From Lactobacillus pasteurii DSM 23907 = CRBIP 24.76 (GTDB lineage: Bacteria; Bacillota; Bacilli; Lactobacillales; Lactobacillaceae), in assembly GCF_000297025.1 (NCBI RefSeq), contig NZ_CAKD01000013.1, forward strand, positions 112,071 through 176,070: DNA of 64,000 nt, read 5' to 3'. Below, piece after piece: positions 35,412 to 43,276 of this stretch (the stretch's first letter is position 1; each line of letters begins with the position of its first letter). The notes under the pieces are model-generated. The model had not been told where the DNA came from. It worked only from the letters and a program-made list of their open reading frames with translations, and did not search any database. The translations under genes and the position numbers were made by a program.

Positions 35412-36824
35412 ATGGAAAAATTTGTTGCACGAAATAATGAACTACAATCTTTAGAAGATATGTATCAAAGCGATCGCTTTGAAATGCTGGTCATCTACGG
35501 CAGGCGTAGAGTGGGTAAAACTTCATTGATAAAACAATTTATCAAAAATAAACCAGCTATTTATTTTCAAGGAATTGAAGCAACTAAAGAATTAAACTTG
35601 GGATATTTATCAGATGCGATTATGGATTTTGAAAATCCGAACAGAATCAATCGAAAATTTAATTTTGCGGATTTTAGGGATGCATTTGAACATGTACAAG
35701 ATATTGCAAATCAACAAAATGAAAAATTAGTTTTTGTATTAGATGAATTTCCGTATCTAGCTGATAGTGCTCCAGAAGTTTCCTCACTACTTCAATTTGC
35801 AATTGACCATATATATAAGAATTTTAACAACATCATGCTCGTCCTCTGTGGCTCGTCGATGTCATTTATGATGCATCAAGTTTTAGGAAATAAGAGTCCT
35901 TTGTATGGACGAAAGACTGGACAGTTGAAGCTTAGACCTTTTGATATTTTTGATATGAAACAGTCTTTACCTAAAGTTAGCAACGATGATTTGTTAGCAT
36001 ATTATGGTATAACTGGTGGCGTGCCGCAGTATATAAATTTTATAAATCAGGATCTGACAGTGGCAGATAATATTAAGAATCTTTTCTTAAAGCAGACTGC
36101 ACCATTACAAGATGAAGTAAATGTGTTGTTGCAAGAAGAGCTGAGAAAGCCGGCTACATACTATTCGATTTTAGTTGCTATTGCTCAAGGAAAAACCAAG
36201 ACTAATGATATATATCAAATGATTGGATTAAAATCGGCTACACAGATAAGTCCATATTTAAGTCGACTAGTGGAATTGGAAATTATCGAGAGAAAGGAAC
36301 CGATTTTAAATCAAAATAAGAAAAAAGCAGTATATGTCATAAAGGACAGTATGTTCAAGTTTTGGTTTAAATTTATTTCTGGAGTGCAAGATCAGATTGC
36401 TTTAGGGAGGGTTGACGCCGTTTTAGCAAGAATAATGGATGAACTTCCAAGATTTTTGGGTCCTGTATTTGAACAAGCGTGTGCAGATTGGCTGTGGAAG
36501 CAGGAACAATTACCAATTATACCTAGACAAATCAGTAGTTGGTGGGGATTTAATCCAATCCTTAAATGCCAAGAAGAAGTTGATCTTGTTGTTGTAAATT
36601 TGGATAATAGCCAAGCCATAGTTGGGGAGTGCAAGTGGCGAGGTAGCGGAAAGTTAACTTCAGAAATGTTAACAACTTTGCAGAAGAGAGCAACACTTTT
36701 TTCTGAATTGAATAACTTAGAACAAACATTTTTGTACTTTTTTGCAAAAAACGCAGATCAAGATTTTGTAGAAAAAGCTAAACAATCAAATATTGTTGTG
36801 ATTAATTATCAAAATTTCTTTTAA
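35412..36824 (+). CDS. Archaeal-type AAA ATPase with DUF234 C-terminus
   Basis: This 470-residue protein combines an archaeal_ATPase P-loop domain with a winged-helix segment and a DUF234 tail. Walker A is GRRRVGKT (about residue 30), Walker B VFVLDEFPYL, and an LCGSSMSFM sensor segment follows. DUF234 contains EEVDLVVV and GECKWR, the E/D...ExK arrangement of a PD-(D/E)XK nuclease-like fold. Such proteins are widespread in archaea and gut Firmicutes; functions are unknown, with defence or mobile-DNA roles suspected. A decayed paralogue lies 3.4 kb upstream (31290-32045). Expression seems controlled by the inverted repeat over its promoter. Confidence 0.87.
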   Translation: MEKFVARNNELQSLEDMYQSDRFEMLVIYGRRRVGKTSLIKQFIKNKPAIYFQGIEATKELNLGYLSDAIMDFENPNRINRKFNFADFRDAFEHVQDIANQQNEKLVFVLDEFPYLADSAPEVSSLLQFAIDHIYKNFNNIMLVLCGSSMSFMMHQVLGNKSPLYGRKTGQLKLRPFDIFDMKQSLPKVSNDDLLAYYGITGGVPQYINFINQDLTVADNIKNLFLKQTAPLQDEVNVLLQEELRKPATYYSILVAIAQGKTKTNDIYQMIGLKSATQISPYLSRLVELEIIERKEPILNQNKKKAVYVIKDSMFKFWFKFISGVQDQIALGRVDAVLARIMDELPRFLGPVFEQACADWLWKQEQLPIIPRQISSWWGFNPILKCQEEVDLVVVNLDNSQAIVGECKWRGSGKLTSEMLTTLQKRATLFSELNNLEQTFLYFFAKNADQDFVEKAKQSNIVVINYQNFF

Positions 36825-36869
36825 AAAAGTGAACAGTGGAACCTGCTATTTTCTAAATGATAATATACC

Positions 36870-36901
36870 AAAAATACCTTGCCCGAATTGGACAAGGTAT
36901 T
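36870..36901 (-). terminator. Rho-independent terminator for the minus-strand small ORFs
   Basis: AATACCTTG pairs with CAAGGTATT; on the minus strand the stem is followed by TTTTT, on the plus strand by a poor T run. Confidence 0.6.
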
Positions 36902-36914
36902 AAAGTTTAGAGAT

Positions 36915-37080
36915 CTAATTCTCGCTGTGCAATTCTGTTGCTTGCTTTAAAATGAAATTTTTAGCACCAGAACGATTTCTAATGTAAGCTTTTCTTTCTT
37001 TATTTATTTGCTTCATCCCATTTTACTTCGATTGTTGTATGTTTACCTAATTGATATTTATTTTTCTTAATTGCCTCCAT
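36915..37080 (-). pseudogene. Small basic protein split into two overlapping frames
   Basis: On the minus strand ATG 37080, 8 bases after GGGGGG, opens a 26-codon frame (MEAIKKNKYQLGKHTTIEVK, then WDEANK and stop at 37000). Overlapping it in another frame, ATG 37016 opens a 33-codon frame containing RKAYIRNRSGAKNFILKQAT and ending at 36915. Together they would form one basic protein of about 57 residues, and the second part resembles small lactobacillar proteins of unknown function that end in a NRSGARNF-like segment. A frameshift in the A-rich overlap is the simplest explanation; two coupled peptides are possible. A terminator follows at 36870-36901. Confidence 0.5.
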
Positions 37081-37169
37081 TTGGTTAACCCCCCGTATGA
37101 TAAGAGTATAGCGAACAGAAATTTGATTTTGTCTGCTAGTACACTTTTACCAAGTGAATTTTATTTCAA

Positions 37170-37209
37170 AGCTTACAATTTAGTCAAGTTAGTAATAACA
37201 ATCAGATAT
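37170..37209 (+). pseudogene. Remnant of the small hydrophobic peptide gene found at 51616
   Basis: The frame reads FKAYNLVKLVITIRY, matching ATNLVKLVATIGY in the intact 49-residue peptide at 51616-51765. The last 11 codons and the start are lost. It directly precedes the repeated hairpin element at 37210-37326, just as the intact gene precedes its copy. Confidence 0.6.
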
Positions 37210-37326
37210 AAAAAACAACCACTATAAACTTTGACGGGTTTAGTGGTTGTTTGAAATCATTAAAATAAAGGTCACCGCATTTGCGGATCTGCTAGGGGAG
37301 ATGTTTGCCGACATCTCCCTTTTTTT
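37210..37326 (+). repeat. Repeated non-coding element, copy A (two hairpins)
   Basis: About 117 bases are closely similar to 51770-51886. Hairpin 1 is ACAACCACTA with TAGTGGTTGT. An invariant core GTCACCGCATTTGCGGATCT follows, then GCTAGGGGAGATGT, and hairpin 2 pairs GGGAGATGT with ACATCTCCC before a T run (37295-37326), a good plus-strand terminator. Base differences in the hairpin loops and conserved stems indicate selection on RNA structure. Probably an RNA component of a type I toxin-antitoxin-like module. Confidence 0.7.
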
Positions 37327-37422
37327 CCATAGTTATTGTAACAAATATAAAGTTAGTGGACTAGCATAGGAATGCAGAAAGGACTATCATTGTAAGGGAA
37401 AATTTTCAGTGGGAGAAGAAAG

Positions 37423-37938
37423 ATGAAGAAAAAGATAATGTGGGTATTGGCTGCCTTTTTGGTAGTAGTTGGTTTTGCAGGGATGCATTCACAGAAAGTA
37501 GCTGCTGCACCGTGGGGTGCCAAGAAGTTGTATACGACACCTGCAGTTGCTCGGGGGACTTGGTATTATAAAGAAGAGGGTAAGATTAAAAGCCTGAAGA
37601 TTACCAAGCATACATTTAATGGACGCAAGATGTATTATGAATTGTCATCAAAGGATCATGAAAAATATTATGATAAATGGTCTAGTCTTCCAGATAAGAA
37701 ACAAGATAAAGTCTATAAATATTTGGAACACACTATGATGGAAGTTATACCATTTAAATGGAAAGGCATAAAATCTTTTAACTTGCATACATGGTTACTT
37801 GGTAATGGTGCAGGCGAGCAAGTTACTCCCACTACTAGAACACTCCATGGTAAAAAAGTGCCAGCTCTAAGAGTTGGTGGAGGAGCAGGCAATTGGTTGG
37901 TTTTCTACGCATACAAATCACCAGATCTAGCAAAATAA
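37423..37938 (+). CDS. Secreted protein with RGTWY domain
   Basis: The 171-residue product has a classical signal peptide (MKKKIMWVLAAFLVVVGFAG, cleavage near VAAAPWG) and no anchor. The mature part opens with ARGTWYYKEEGKIKSLKITKH and ends with a GNWLVFYAYKSPDLAK segment. It shares the RGTWY start and the final SPDLAK motif with the protein at 50316-51464, and RGTWY with the lipoprotein at 25911-26477. Function unknown; a small secreted beta-barrel is inferred. The ribosome site is GGGAGAAG. It lies about 95 bases after repeat element copy A, and a terminator follows at 38033-38077. Confidence 0.75.
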   Translation: MKKKIMWVLAAFLVVVGFAGMHSQKVAAAPWGAKKLYTTPAVARGTWYYKEEGKIKSLKITKHTFNGRKMYYELSSKDHEKYYDKWSSLPDKKQDKVYKYLEHTMMEVIPFKWKGIKSFNLHTWLLGNGAGEQVTPTTRTLHGKKVPALRVGGGAGNWLVFYAYKSPDLAK

Positions 37939-37949
37939 TTAACCTTCAT

Positions 37950-38026
37950 GAACTTTCACAATAAAAGTGAAAGTTCGTAAAAGTTAGTGAAAGTTCATAA
38001 AAGTTTGTGCGAGTTTGTAAAAGTTA
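37950..38026 (+). repeat. Hairpin and three tandem 20-base repeats
   Basis: GAACTTTCAC (37950-37959) is inverted as GTGAAAGTTC (37967-37976). From 37967 three 20-base units follow head to tail (37967, 37987, 38007), each of the form GTGMRAGTTYRTAAAAGTTW. They lie between the secreted-protein stop and its terminator. Role unknown; they look like expanded terminator sequence or protein-binding iterons. Confidence 0.7.
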
Positions 38027-38032
38027 AAAAAC

Positions 38033-38077
38033 AAAAAAGTGTTGATAGTCAAAATGTTGACATATCAGCACTTTTTG
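38033..38077. terminator. Bidirectional terminator
   Basis: AAAAAGTGTTGATA pairs with TATCAGCACTTTTT, with an inner GTCAA...TTGAC stem. Confidence 0.85.
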
Positions 38078-38093
38078 CATCTAAAAATCATCT

Positions 38094-38738
38094 TTACATG
38101 TAGTCTACCAATTCGGATAGTGGATAGCGAGTGGTAGTAATTTCGTCCTCTGCTTCTGGGTCGTGCTTACCAATAGCGATAGCCATTACAGGAACATATT
38201 GCTCAGGGTCAATTCCAACAGTTGCTGCGAGCTTATCAGAAGCATAGCCAGCCATGGCGTTAGTGTCATAGCCGTGTTCTCTAGCAGCGAGCATGAATTG
38301 CATAGCAGCCATGGATGTGTCGATCATTGAATCGGCTACTAGCATTGTACGATCAGCTTTTTGATAAAGTGGCATGAAGGTGTTCAAGGCGGCTTCCATT
38401 GCTTCTTTGGTTACTTTCTTATCTTCATACATCTTGTGCCATAATTGACTATACTTCTTGTAGGCAAGGGTGTTGCCAAAGAAAATTACTACAGCAGAGC
38501 TGTCTTCAACTTGAGGATAGTTGAATTTCATAAATACGGATTTTAGTTTTTCACGGCCTTCAGGGGTGTTGACTACCACAAATTTCCAAGCTTGTAGGTT
38601 GCAAGCAGAAGGTGCAGTGATAGTTTCTTCAAGAATTTCGTTCAATTCTTCACTTGAAATTTTTACATTCTTATCAAAGCGTCTAACCGAGTGACGGTTA
38701 AGCATAATCTCTCTAAAGTCATTATTTAATTCAGCCAT
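38094..38738 (-). CDS. Nitroreductase family protein
   Basis: This 214-residue protein is an FMN-dependent NADH/NADPH nitroreductase-fold enzyme. Diagnostic parts are the N-terminal LNRHSVRRFDKNVKIS with FMN-binding Arg residues, TITAPSACNLQAWKFVVVNT (Ser-Asn-Q motif), and the C-terminal GIDPEQYVPVMAIAIGKHDPEAE. Reported substrates include nitroaromatics and quinones; the physiological substrate is not predictable. The ATG has GAAGGAGC 6 bases upstream. It is convergent with the secreted RGTWY gene. Unlike the two LLM oxidoreductases it has no 23-bp palindrome upstream. Confidence 0.92.
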   Translation of the reverse strand: MAELNNDFREIMLNRHSVRRFDKNVKISSEELNEILEETITAPSACNLQAWKFVVVNTPEGREKLKSVFMKFNYPQVEDSSAVVIFFGNTLAYKKYSQLWHKMYEDKKVTKEAMEAALNTFMPLYQKADRTMLVADSMIDTSMAAMQFMLAAREHGYDTNAMAGYASDKLAATVGIDPEQYVPVMAIAIGKHDPEAEDEITTTRYPLSELVDYM

Positions 38739-38969
38739 ATTAAAGCTCCTTCACGATCATTTTGTGATAAATTTTACAATATATATTATAGCGCTTGCAA
38801 AAAATGCTGTGTTCTTATTTTTGATCTATTGTGTTAAGTATCTGCTTTACAATGGTTAATAAAAAAACGATCGTTTGCTCGCAATGTCATTAAGTTAAGG
38901 CATTGACAAAGTGGATCTTCGCTTTTCAAGGCATTTATCGAATTTTTTTGTTCAGCAAGTGTCTTTTTT

Positions 38970-39931
38970 GCTAGCATAAGAAACAGAAGCTGAAATTGAA
39001 AAGCTGACTGAAGAGATCGCCTAGAAAAGCAAGAAGGTGCGGTCTTAAGAAGCTGCTTCATAAACTCAGAAAAGACTATGTTCCTAGAATGAAGAAATAC
39101 GAAGAGGCAAAAGAGATCTTTGCTGGGCGCAATAGCTATTCCAAGACCGACCACGATGCGACGTTCATGCATATGAAGGAGGACCGCATGAAAAATGGTC
39201 AACTTAAGCCAGGCTACAATATCCAGGCAGCTACTACTAATCAATATGTAGTTGATTTTGCTTTGTATCCTAACCCGACTGACTTTAAGACTCTAGAGCC
39301 TTTTTTAGAACAAATGACGACGCTGGACAAGTTTGACAAAATAGTCGCCGATGCTGGCTACGGCAGCGAATATAACTACTCAATGTTAGAAGAAGAGTAT
39401 TCAGACAAGCAGTACTATATCCCTTATACCATGTACGAAAAGGAACAAACCAGAAAGTACAAAAACGATCCAACTAAGCTAGCCAACTGGTTCTATGATG
39501 AACAAGGCGATTACTACCTCGATCAAAACGGCGTTAGATTCAGCTTTAAACATTATAGTCGGCGTAAAGATAAAACGACTGGTCAGGTTCGCTATAATCC
39601 TAACTGGCAATACTTAAAAGAAAAAGCCAAAGCAGTTCTCCAAAGTCCTGAAGGCAGATACATCTACAGTATGAGAAAGTATGATGTGGAGCCGATTTTT
39701 GGACATTTGAAGAACGTTTTTGGCATGCGTCGAACTCATTTAAGAGGCAAAAAGAAGGTTGAAACCGATATCGGAATAGCCTTCATGATGATGAATTTAA
39801 GCAAATATTGGAACAGAAGATGGCCAAAGGACCAATCTTCTTTATGCGAAAATAAAAATAACAAAGAAAAAGACGGTCAAGCAGCTCAAATTAAGAGTTG
39901 GATTGATCGTCTTTTGGTATCTGAAAGTTAG
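38970..39931 (+). mobile_element. IS1182-like transposase remnant
   Basis: The C-terminal 280 residues (39089-39931) are intact and typical of IS1182-family DDE transposases: DATFMHMKEDRMKNGQLKPG with the first Asp, VADAGYGSEYNY with the second Asp and EPIFGHLKNVFGMRRTHLRG with the final Glu. Upstream, 38970-39088, only short pieces in different frames remain, with TAG and TAA stops, and the N-terminal DNA-binding half is missing. The element is inactive. It borders the metal-binding lipoprotein gene on the right. Confidence 0.85.
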
Positions 39932-39974
39932 TTTTTTCCCAGACACTACTTTAGATTGTTTAACAAAGAGTTTA

Positions 39975-40871
39975 TTATTTCTTAGATACATCTACTAAAT
40001 TTGTGTAGTTATTCTGCATCCATTTCAAGTATGTAGTGTTGTTTGGAATTGTTTCCCTAACATCAAGAACAGGAATATTATTCTCCTTAGCTAACTTTAC
40101 AAAGGTATTAATTGTAGAACTAGATTCTTGGACATTATTTACAAAAAATGCAATTTTTCTAGCTTTAATATCGTTGATCATTGTGTTAACAATTTTTGGA
40201 GATGGATCGGTTTCTCTTTCAACTGCCTCTTCAAAATCCTTATTACCAATTTTAATATTAGCTTGTTCTAAAGCATAGTCAAATACAGGTTCACTTACAA
40301 ATACGGGTTTAGTACTTGTATTAGCTACTTTATCAGCTATTTTCTTAATATTGTCAACTTTCTTTAGATATTTTTCAGCATTGGTTTTGAAGTAGCTCTT
40401 ATGGGTAGGTTGTAATTTTGAAAATTTTGAAACTAAATAATTTACATATTTTTTAGGCATTGATAGATTGTACCAAATATGTGGATTATCACCATTTTTT
40501 AAATTCATTAGATCATTTCCTACCAAAACTTCTTTTTTATTGACTGATTTGGCAAGTTTACTCATCCAAGAATCATAGCCTAATCCGTTAGCAACAACTA
40601 TATCAGCTGATCCAACAATTTTAGCATCACTAGTTTTTGGATCGAAATCATGTGGGTCAATTGATGAATCACTAATTATAGCTTTAGATACACCGTACTT
40701 TCCTACTATGTTTTTTGCAATATCAGAATATACATTGGTTGTAGTAACAACAGTAATTTTCTTATCATTTGAAGAATTTTGGGCGCTATCATTGGATGAC
40801 TTCGAGCAACCAACCAATCCTACCAACGCTAAAACCGTCATACCAAGCATTAAAAATGTTTTCTTTTTCAT
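39975..40871 (-). CDS. Metal ABC transporter substrate-binding lipoprotein (ZnuA/TroA cluster A-I)
   Basis: This 298-residue lipoprotein (lipobox LVGC) belongs to the cluster A-I proteins that capture Mn2+ or Zn2+. Candidate ligands are His in DPHDFDP, His in NPHIWYN, an acidic residue in SEPVFDYALEQ where Mn-type proteins have SEG and Zn-type proteins a His, and an acidic residue in DVRETIPN. The absence of the long His-rich loop of ZnuA/AdcA and an acidic third ligand favour Mn or a mixed specificity. No permease or ATPase genes are adjacent; IS remnants flank it. Two PerR/Fur-type boxes lie upstream (40891-40905 and 41090-41104). Confidence 0.88.
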   Translation of the reverse strand: MKKKTFLMLGMTVLALVGLVGCSKSSNDSAQNSSNDKKITVVTTTNVYSDIAKNIVGKYGVSKAIISDSSIDPHDFDPKTSDAKIVGSADIVVANGLGYDSWMSKLAKSVNKKEVLVGNDLMNLKNGDNPHIWYNLSMPKKYVNYLVSKFSKLQPTHKSYFKTNAEKYLKKVDNIKKIADKVANTSTKPVFVSEPVFDYALEQANIKIGNKDFEEAVERETDPSPKIVNTMINDIKARKIAFFVNNVQESSSTINTFVKLAKENNIPVLDVRETIPNNTTYLKWMQNNYTNLVDVSKK

Positions 40872-40885
40872 AAAAATACTCCTAT

Positions 40886-40909
40886 CTAATTTATAATCAC
40901 TATAATTTA
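40886..40909. promoter_or_regulatory. PerR/Fur-type box, proximal copy
   Basis: The 24 bases are the exact reverse complement of 41086-41109. The core TTATAATCACTATAA (40891-40905) matches 14 of 15 positions of the PerR consensus TTATAATNATTATAA. It is about 20 bases before the metal-binding lipoprotein start. Confidence 0.7.
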
Positions 40910-41085
40910 GAAAAAAACGCTACTTTTCTAAATAAGAGTAAGAACAGCTTATAATTACAAAAGATTTTTGTCAAGCTTTTTATATTAACTAATTTTTTTG
41001 CTTATTAATAAAAAATTGTTGACTTATATTTAAAAGTATGTAAGACTTACTTCTTAAGCTAATTTATAAAAACTCCTGTTTTTTA

Positions 41086-41109
41086 TAAATTATAGTGATT
41101 ATAAATTAG
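41086..41109. promoter_or_regulatory. PerR/Fur-type box, distal copy
   Basis: Core TTATAGTGATTATAA (41090-41104); perfect inverted copy of the proximal site about 200 bases away. A further half-site CTAATTTATAA begins near 41059. The 180 bases between the boxes hold no gene I can support. Confidence 0.7.
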
Positions 41110-41228
41110 TAAGCTATTTTAGTATTCACGATAATAAGATTTTTAGCTAGCATTTTAATAAATGATCGAAACTGTCAAATCTTTTGTGTAAATAGATTTT
41201 TCTCGTAAATTGATTTTTAATTGTTTAT

Positions 41229-42045
41229 TTAATCAAAATAGGATTCTAAGGTATCCTGTACCTGACCCAAGCCTTTATGGATTCGATTAAAATAGCGGCT
41301 ATTGCAACTCATTGCCTGGATCCCAATAAATGTGTCGAGTGACTGTTCTGTTGGAAACTCTGCTTTAGGCTTAGCTTTGCGCTTGATAATGTTGTTAAAC
41401 GATTCAATCATGTTTGTCGAATAAATTGATGCCCTGATCTGCTTGGGGTAATTATAAAAGACCAGCAGATCCGATTCGATGGCTTTTAATTCTTGAATAA
41501 CACGACTATATGCTTTATTCCATTTGCCATAGAATTCATGCAAGGCGGCTGTGACGCCTTCTTTGTTGGCCTGTTGATGAATCCGCTTGAATTCATCCAT
41601 GATCGCTTCACGATCGTCGACGCGAACTTTAGTGCAAATATTGCGCATAACATGAACCATGCGGCGTTGGAAGTGGGTCTCGGGATACGTTCTAGCCAAA
41701 GCTGCTTTCATGCCAACAACGCCGTCCGAAAGAAAGAGATCAACCTGGTTAGACGGCTTCCCGTTCAAACGTTTCTCGACGTAGCGGAAGATAGGTCGCA
41801 TCCAGGTGGACAAAAACCTATCGCTCAGCTTGCGCCTGTGATAGGCCTCAACCTTGGGGATCATTTGCTTGGAAATATTCGATATCTGAGCCGGGCTGTA
41901 GTGACAGCCGTACATCTTCTCAATCAGATCAGCGATTTCCCTGGTAGTGACGCCTTTAGAATAAAGCTTGATAATCATGCTTTCCAAGACCTCTGCGTGC
42001 TGCTTGTAGTCAGGTAGCGTGTCCTGATGAAACCGTCCAAGAGTC
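41229..42045 (-). mobile_element. IS256-family (mutator-type) transposase, truncated and internally deleted
   Basis: Minus-strand coding matches IS256 transposases: YKQHAEVLESMIIKLYSKGVTTREIADLIEKMYG near the start, VDLFLSDGVVGMKAALARTYP with a catalytic Asp, FQRRMVHVMRNI, and the C-terminal YSTNMIESFNNIIKRKAK carrying the catalytic Glu. Between PKVEAYHRRKLSDRF and the SDGVVG block about 50 residues are replaced by short foreign-looking sequence, removing the first catalytic Asp. The N-terminal quarter is also missing. The copy is inactive. Its 5' end abuts a plus-strand ATP-grasp fragment. Confidence 0.87.
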
Positions 42046-42215
42046 TGGTAGGTTCGATTAAAAGCAATTTTGTTACAATTGATCTGGCTAGAAAAGTTGA
42101 TGGTTCGCTGATTATTACGGAAATGGGCGATGGGCAGGTTTCTGGATTGCAAGAACTGTCTGCCAAGGATTTTTACGACGCAATAGCTAGAATTGAAGGC
42201 AATATTGGTCAATAA
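42046..42215 (+). pseudogene. ATP-grasp protein C-terminal fragment
   Basis: About 55 codons end naturally at 42215 and contain VTIDLARKVDGSLIITEMGDGQVSGLQE, where TEMGDGQVSGL is the C-terminal signature of ATP-grasp (DUF4343-type) proteins with their metal-binding acidic residues. The preceding 200 or so residues are missing, replaced by the IS256-family remnant, so the gene was destroyed by insertion and deletion. Confidence 0.75.
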
Positions 42216-42306
42216 ACAAATCAAATATGTCAATATAAGGTAAGCGCTGCCATTGGTGATAGACTATAATTAACTTGTGTTATAAGACAAGAAATGAGGT
42301 CTAAAA

Positions 42307-43215
42307 ATGCGTTATACAGATAAACAAATAGAGCAAATTAGTGAATTCAGAAAAACTTGGAAAAAGGGTGATGATGCCAGGGATGCGGAATTGCCAGTAG
42401 AAATTCCAGAAGTTAAGCGAATCAATAATATTTCTTATGGTCCTTATGGCGTATATAACTTGCTGGATCTTAATTTACCAAAGGAACATGGGGATAAGAT
42501 TCCTGTAATTGTAAATATTCATGGCGGTGGTTTTTTCTATGGAACTAAAGAAACTTACCAGTTCTATTGTTTATTTTTAGCTAAGCAAGGTTTTGCAGTG
42601 CTTAATTTTAACTACCGTCTTGCACCAGATTATCAGTTCCCAGCTAATATCGAAGATTTGGATAAAGTACTAACTTGGCTTGAAGAGAATGCTGAAGAAT
42701 ACCAGTTGGATTTGAGCAACGTCTTTTTAGTTGGAGATTCTGCAGGTGGTCAAATGGTTACCCAATACAGCACGATTTATACTAATGATAACTATCGTCG
42801 GTTATTCGGTTTAAGAAAACCAAACATGACTATCCGTGCAGCTGCAACAAATTGTGGTGGTTTCATCACTAGTTACTATAAAGATAATCGTTCTGCTGGG
42901 GACTTACTATATATCGCTGGTTTATATTTTGCAACACATCAAGATGAAGCAACGGTGGATTTGAGCAAGGTTGAAAATTATATCACTGACAAAATTTTGC
43001 CTCTGTATGTTATGACTGCTAACCATGATATGGTTAGACAGCAAAGTGTTGAGTTGGATAAGTTTTTATCCGAAAAAGGTATTGATCATGAATTTCATGA
43101 TTATGGAAGTGAAACAGAACCAAGAGAACATGTATTCCATATCAATCAGAAAGATTCTTTAGCAGAAAAATGTAATTTAGATGAGTTGAGATTCTTCAAA
43201 CAATTTATTAAGTAG
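42307..43215 (+). CDS. Alpha/beta hydrolase (HSL-type esterase/lipase)
   Basis: This 302-residue cytosolic enzyme has the hormone-sensitive-lipase family oxyanion motif HGGGFFYG, a nucleophile elbow GDSAGGQ, an Asp in VMTANHDMV and a His in PREHVFHIN, the complete triad in order. NYRLAPDYQFPA is another family block. Such esterases cleave short-chain esters, possibly including plant phenolic esters; the substrate is unknown. The ribosome site is GAGGTC, 6 bases before the ATG. It shares a terminator with the convergent giant adhesin. Confidence 0.9.
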   Translation: MRYTDKQIEQISEFRKTWKKGDDARDAELPVEIPEVKRINNISYGPYGVYNLLDLNLPKEHGDKIPVIVNIHGGGFFYGTKETYQFYCLFLAKQGFAVLNFNYRLAPDYQFPANIEDLDKVLTWLEENAEEYQLDLSNVFLVGDSAGGQMVTQYSTIYTNDNYRRLFGLRKPNMTIRAAATNCGGFITSYYKDNRSAGDLLYIAGLYFATHQDEATVDLSKVENYITDKILPLYVMTANHDMVRQQSVELDKFLSEKGIDHEFHDYGSETEPREHVFHINQKDSLAEKCNLDELRFFKQFIK

Positions 43216-43216
43216 C

Positions 43217-43243
43217 AAAAAAGACCACGTCAGTGGTCTTTTT
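43217..43243. terminator. Bidirectional terminator between esterase and adhesin genes
   Basis: AAAAAGACCAC pairs with GTGGTCTTTTT around GTCA. Confidence 0.9.
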
Positions 43244-43276
43244 CTGTGATTGTTATAATGTCTTTAATCTAAATGT

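Noticed and set aside
37967..38026. The tandem repeats as a CRISPR array
   Set aside because: Units are contiguous without spacers and there are no cas genes.
38834..39244. A minus-strand frame of 136 codons overlapping the IS1182-like remnant
   Set aside because: It has no ribosome site or recognisable domain and lies opposite degraded transposase sequence.
41493..42017. A plus-strand open frame of 174 codons
   Set aside because: It is the antisense shadow of the IS256-family transposase, with no ribosome site or protein-like composition.
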